This document shows positions 63,589-64,000 of a stretch of DNA of 64,000 nucleotides, in pieces. How positions within the stretch are numbered: the first letter of the stretch is position 1; the number at the start of each line of letters is the position of its first letter. The stretch covers positions 13,910 through 77,909 of the forward strand of contig NZ_JAYSDK010000027.1 of NCBI RefSeq assembly GCF_041914405.1, in the 5' to 3' direction. Position numbers and translations under genes: made by a program. The notes under the pieces were generated by a model. That model saw nothing but the letters and a program-made list of their open reading frames with translations, searched no databases and had not been told where the DNA came from. This DNA comes from Zoogloea sp041914405 (GTDB lineage Bacteria > Pseudomonadota > Gammaproteobacteria > Burkholderiales > Rhodocyclaceae).

Positions 63589-64000
63589 ATGAGCAAGACG
63601 ATCAAGGTCGCGCTGGCCGGCGCCGGCGCCTTCGGCATCAAGCATCTGGACGGCATCAAGAACATAGACGGCGTGGAAGTCGTCTCCCTGATCAGCCGTG
63701 ACCTGGACGCCACCAAGGCGGTCGCCGAGAAGTACGGCATCCCCCACGTCACCACCGAGCTGGACGAAGCCCTGGCGCTGCCCGAAGTAGACGCGGTGAT
63801 CCTGTGCACCCCGACCCAGATGCACGCCTCCCAGACCCTGGCCTGCCTGAAGGCCGGCAAGCACGTGCAGGTGGAAATCCCCCTGTGCGACGTGCTGAAG
63901 GACGGCGAGGAAGTGGTGGCGCTGGCTGAAAAGAGCGGCCTCGTCGCCATGTGCGGCCACACCCGCCGCTTCAACCCCAGCCACCAGTACGTGCACAAGA
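63589..64000 (+). CDS. ligC: CHMS dehydrogenase, Gfo/Idh/MocA family (partial at window end)
   Basis: The first 137 codons of a Rossmann-fold dehydrogenase. It opens KVALAGAGAFGIKHLDGI (dinucleotide site) and continues ILCTPTQMHASQTLACLKAGKHVQVEIP, the Gfo/Idh/MocA signature. In this pathway LigC oxidises 4-carboxy-2-hydroxymuconate semialdehyde to 2-pyrone-4,6-dicarboxylate with NADP+. Its ATG follows the ligB stop without a gap (TAAATG). The rest lies beyond the window. Confidence 0.92.
   Translation, partial: MSKTIKVALAGAGAFGIKHLDGIKNIDGVEVVSLISRDLDATKAVAEKYGIPHVTTELDEALALPEVDAVILCTPTQMHASQTLACLKAGKHVQVEIPLCDVLKDGEEVVALAEKSGLVAMCGHTRRFNPSHQYVHK

Overview
The window is about 64 kb of GC-rich, densely coded chromosome with no RNA genes, phage, insertion sequences or CRISPR. 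Gene content and order point to a betaproteobacterium, most likely in the Rhodocyclales (Azospira/Dechloromonas-like): smpB divergent from ratA-rnfH and close to guaB, hpnCDE squalene genes, ccoG, a protocatechuate 4,5-cleavage operon, and several c-type cytochrome and redox genes. This placement is inferred from gene content; no 16S or marker search was possible.

Layout. 0-6 kb: hemN (anaerobic haem synthesis), a TauE/SafE-like membrane protein, a universal stress protein, a copper-export module (copA, copZ) and pyrophosphatase. 6-16 kb: housekeeping genes (HI0933-type flavoprotein, a giant DUF748/AsmA-like envelope protein, phhB, a TPR protein, smpB, ratA, rnfH, guaB). 16-24 kb: a lone LolD/YbbA-type ATPase, the squalene genes hpnC-hpnD-hpnE on the minus strand, and an ATPase-permease-AttH/CrtC-like operon. 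24-34 kb: a chemoreceptor, a ferric-reductase-like protein, a LysR regulator divergent from an exported alpha/beta hydrolase, clpB behind a clear sigma-32 promoter, and two conserved proteins I cannot name. 34-41 kb: aldehyde dehydrogenase, small K+-channel-like protein, OmpR/QseC-type two-component system, cytochrome b561, an outer-membrane porin with a single N-terminal CXXCH haem motif (Cyc2-like), and a periplasmic class I cytochrome c. 41-50 kb: MFS carrier divergent from an AraC regulator that overlaps a tandem-HD/HD-GYP gene, a KefB/YbaL-type antiporter, a flavodoxin-like protein, a UvrD-type helicase and a MocR-type regulator. 50-55 kb: ccoG, a sirohaem sulfite/nitrite reductase with its DUF934 partner, and a DMT exporter. 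55-64 kb: a LysR regulator and the protocatechuate 4,5-cleavage pathway, ending inside ligC.

Functionally, the right end can take protocatechuate through LigAB, LigC, LigI, LigU/GalD, LigJ and LigK to pyruvate and oxaloacetate, with its own carrier. A 30-bp element present twice (before galD and before ligJ) is the probable binding site of the adjacent LysR protein. Seven copies of a REP-type palindrome (core GGGCGAATTCATTCGCCC), mostly as facing pairs, sit in intergenic gaps; six lie between 50.7 and 62.3 kb, several inside the lig gene string. The most intriguing block is 36.4-41.1 kb, where a two-component system, b561, a porin-cytochrome fusion and a soluble cytochrome c lie in a row and could form an electron path across the outer membrane.
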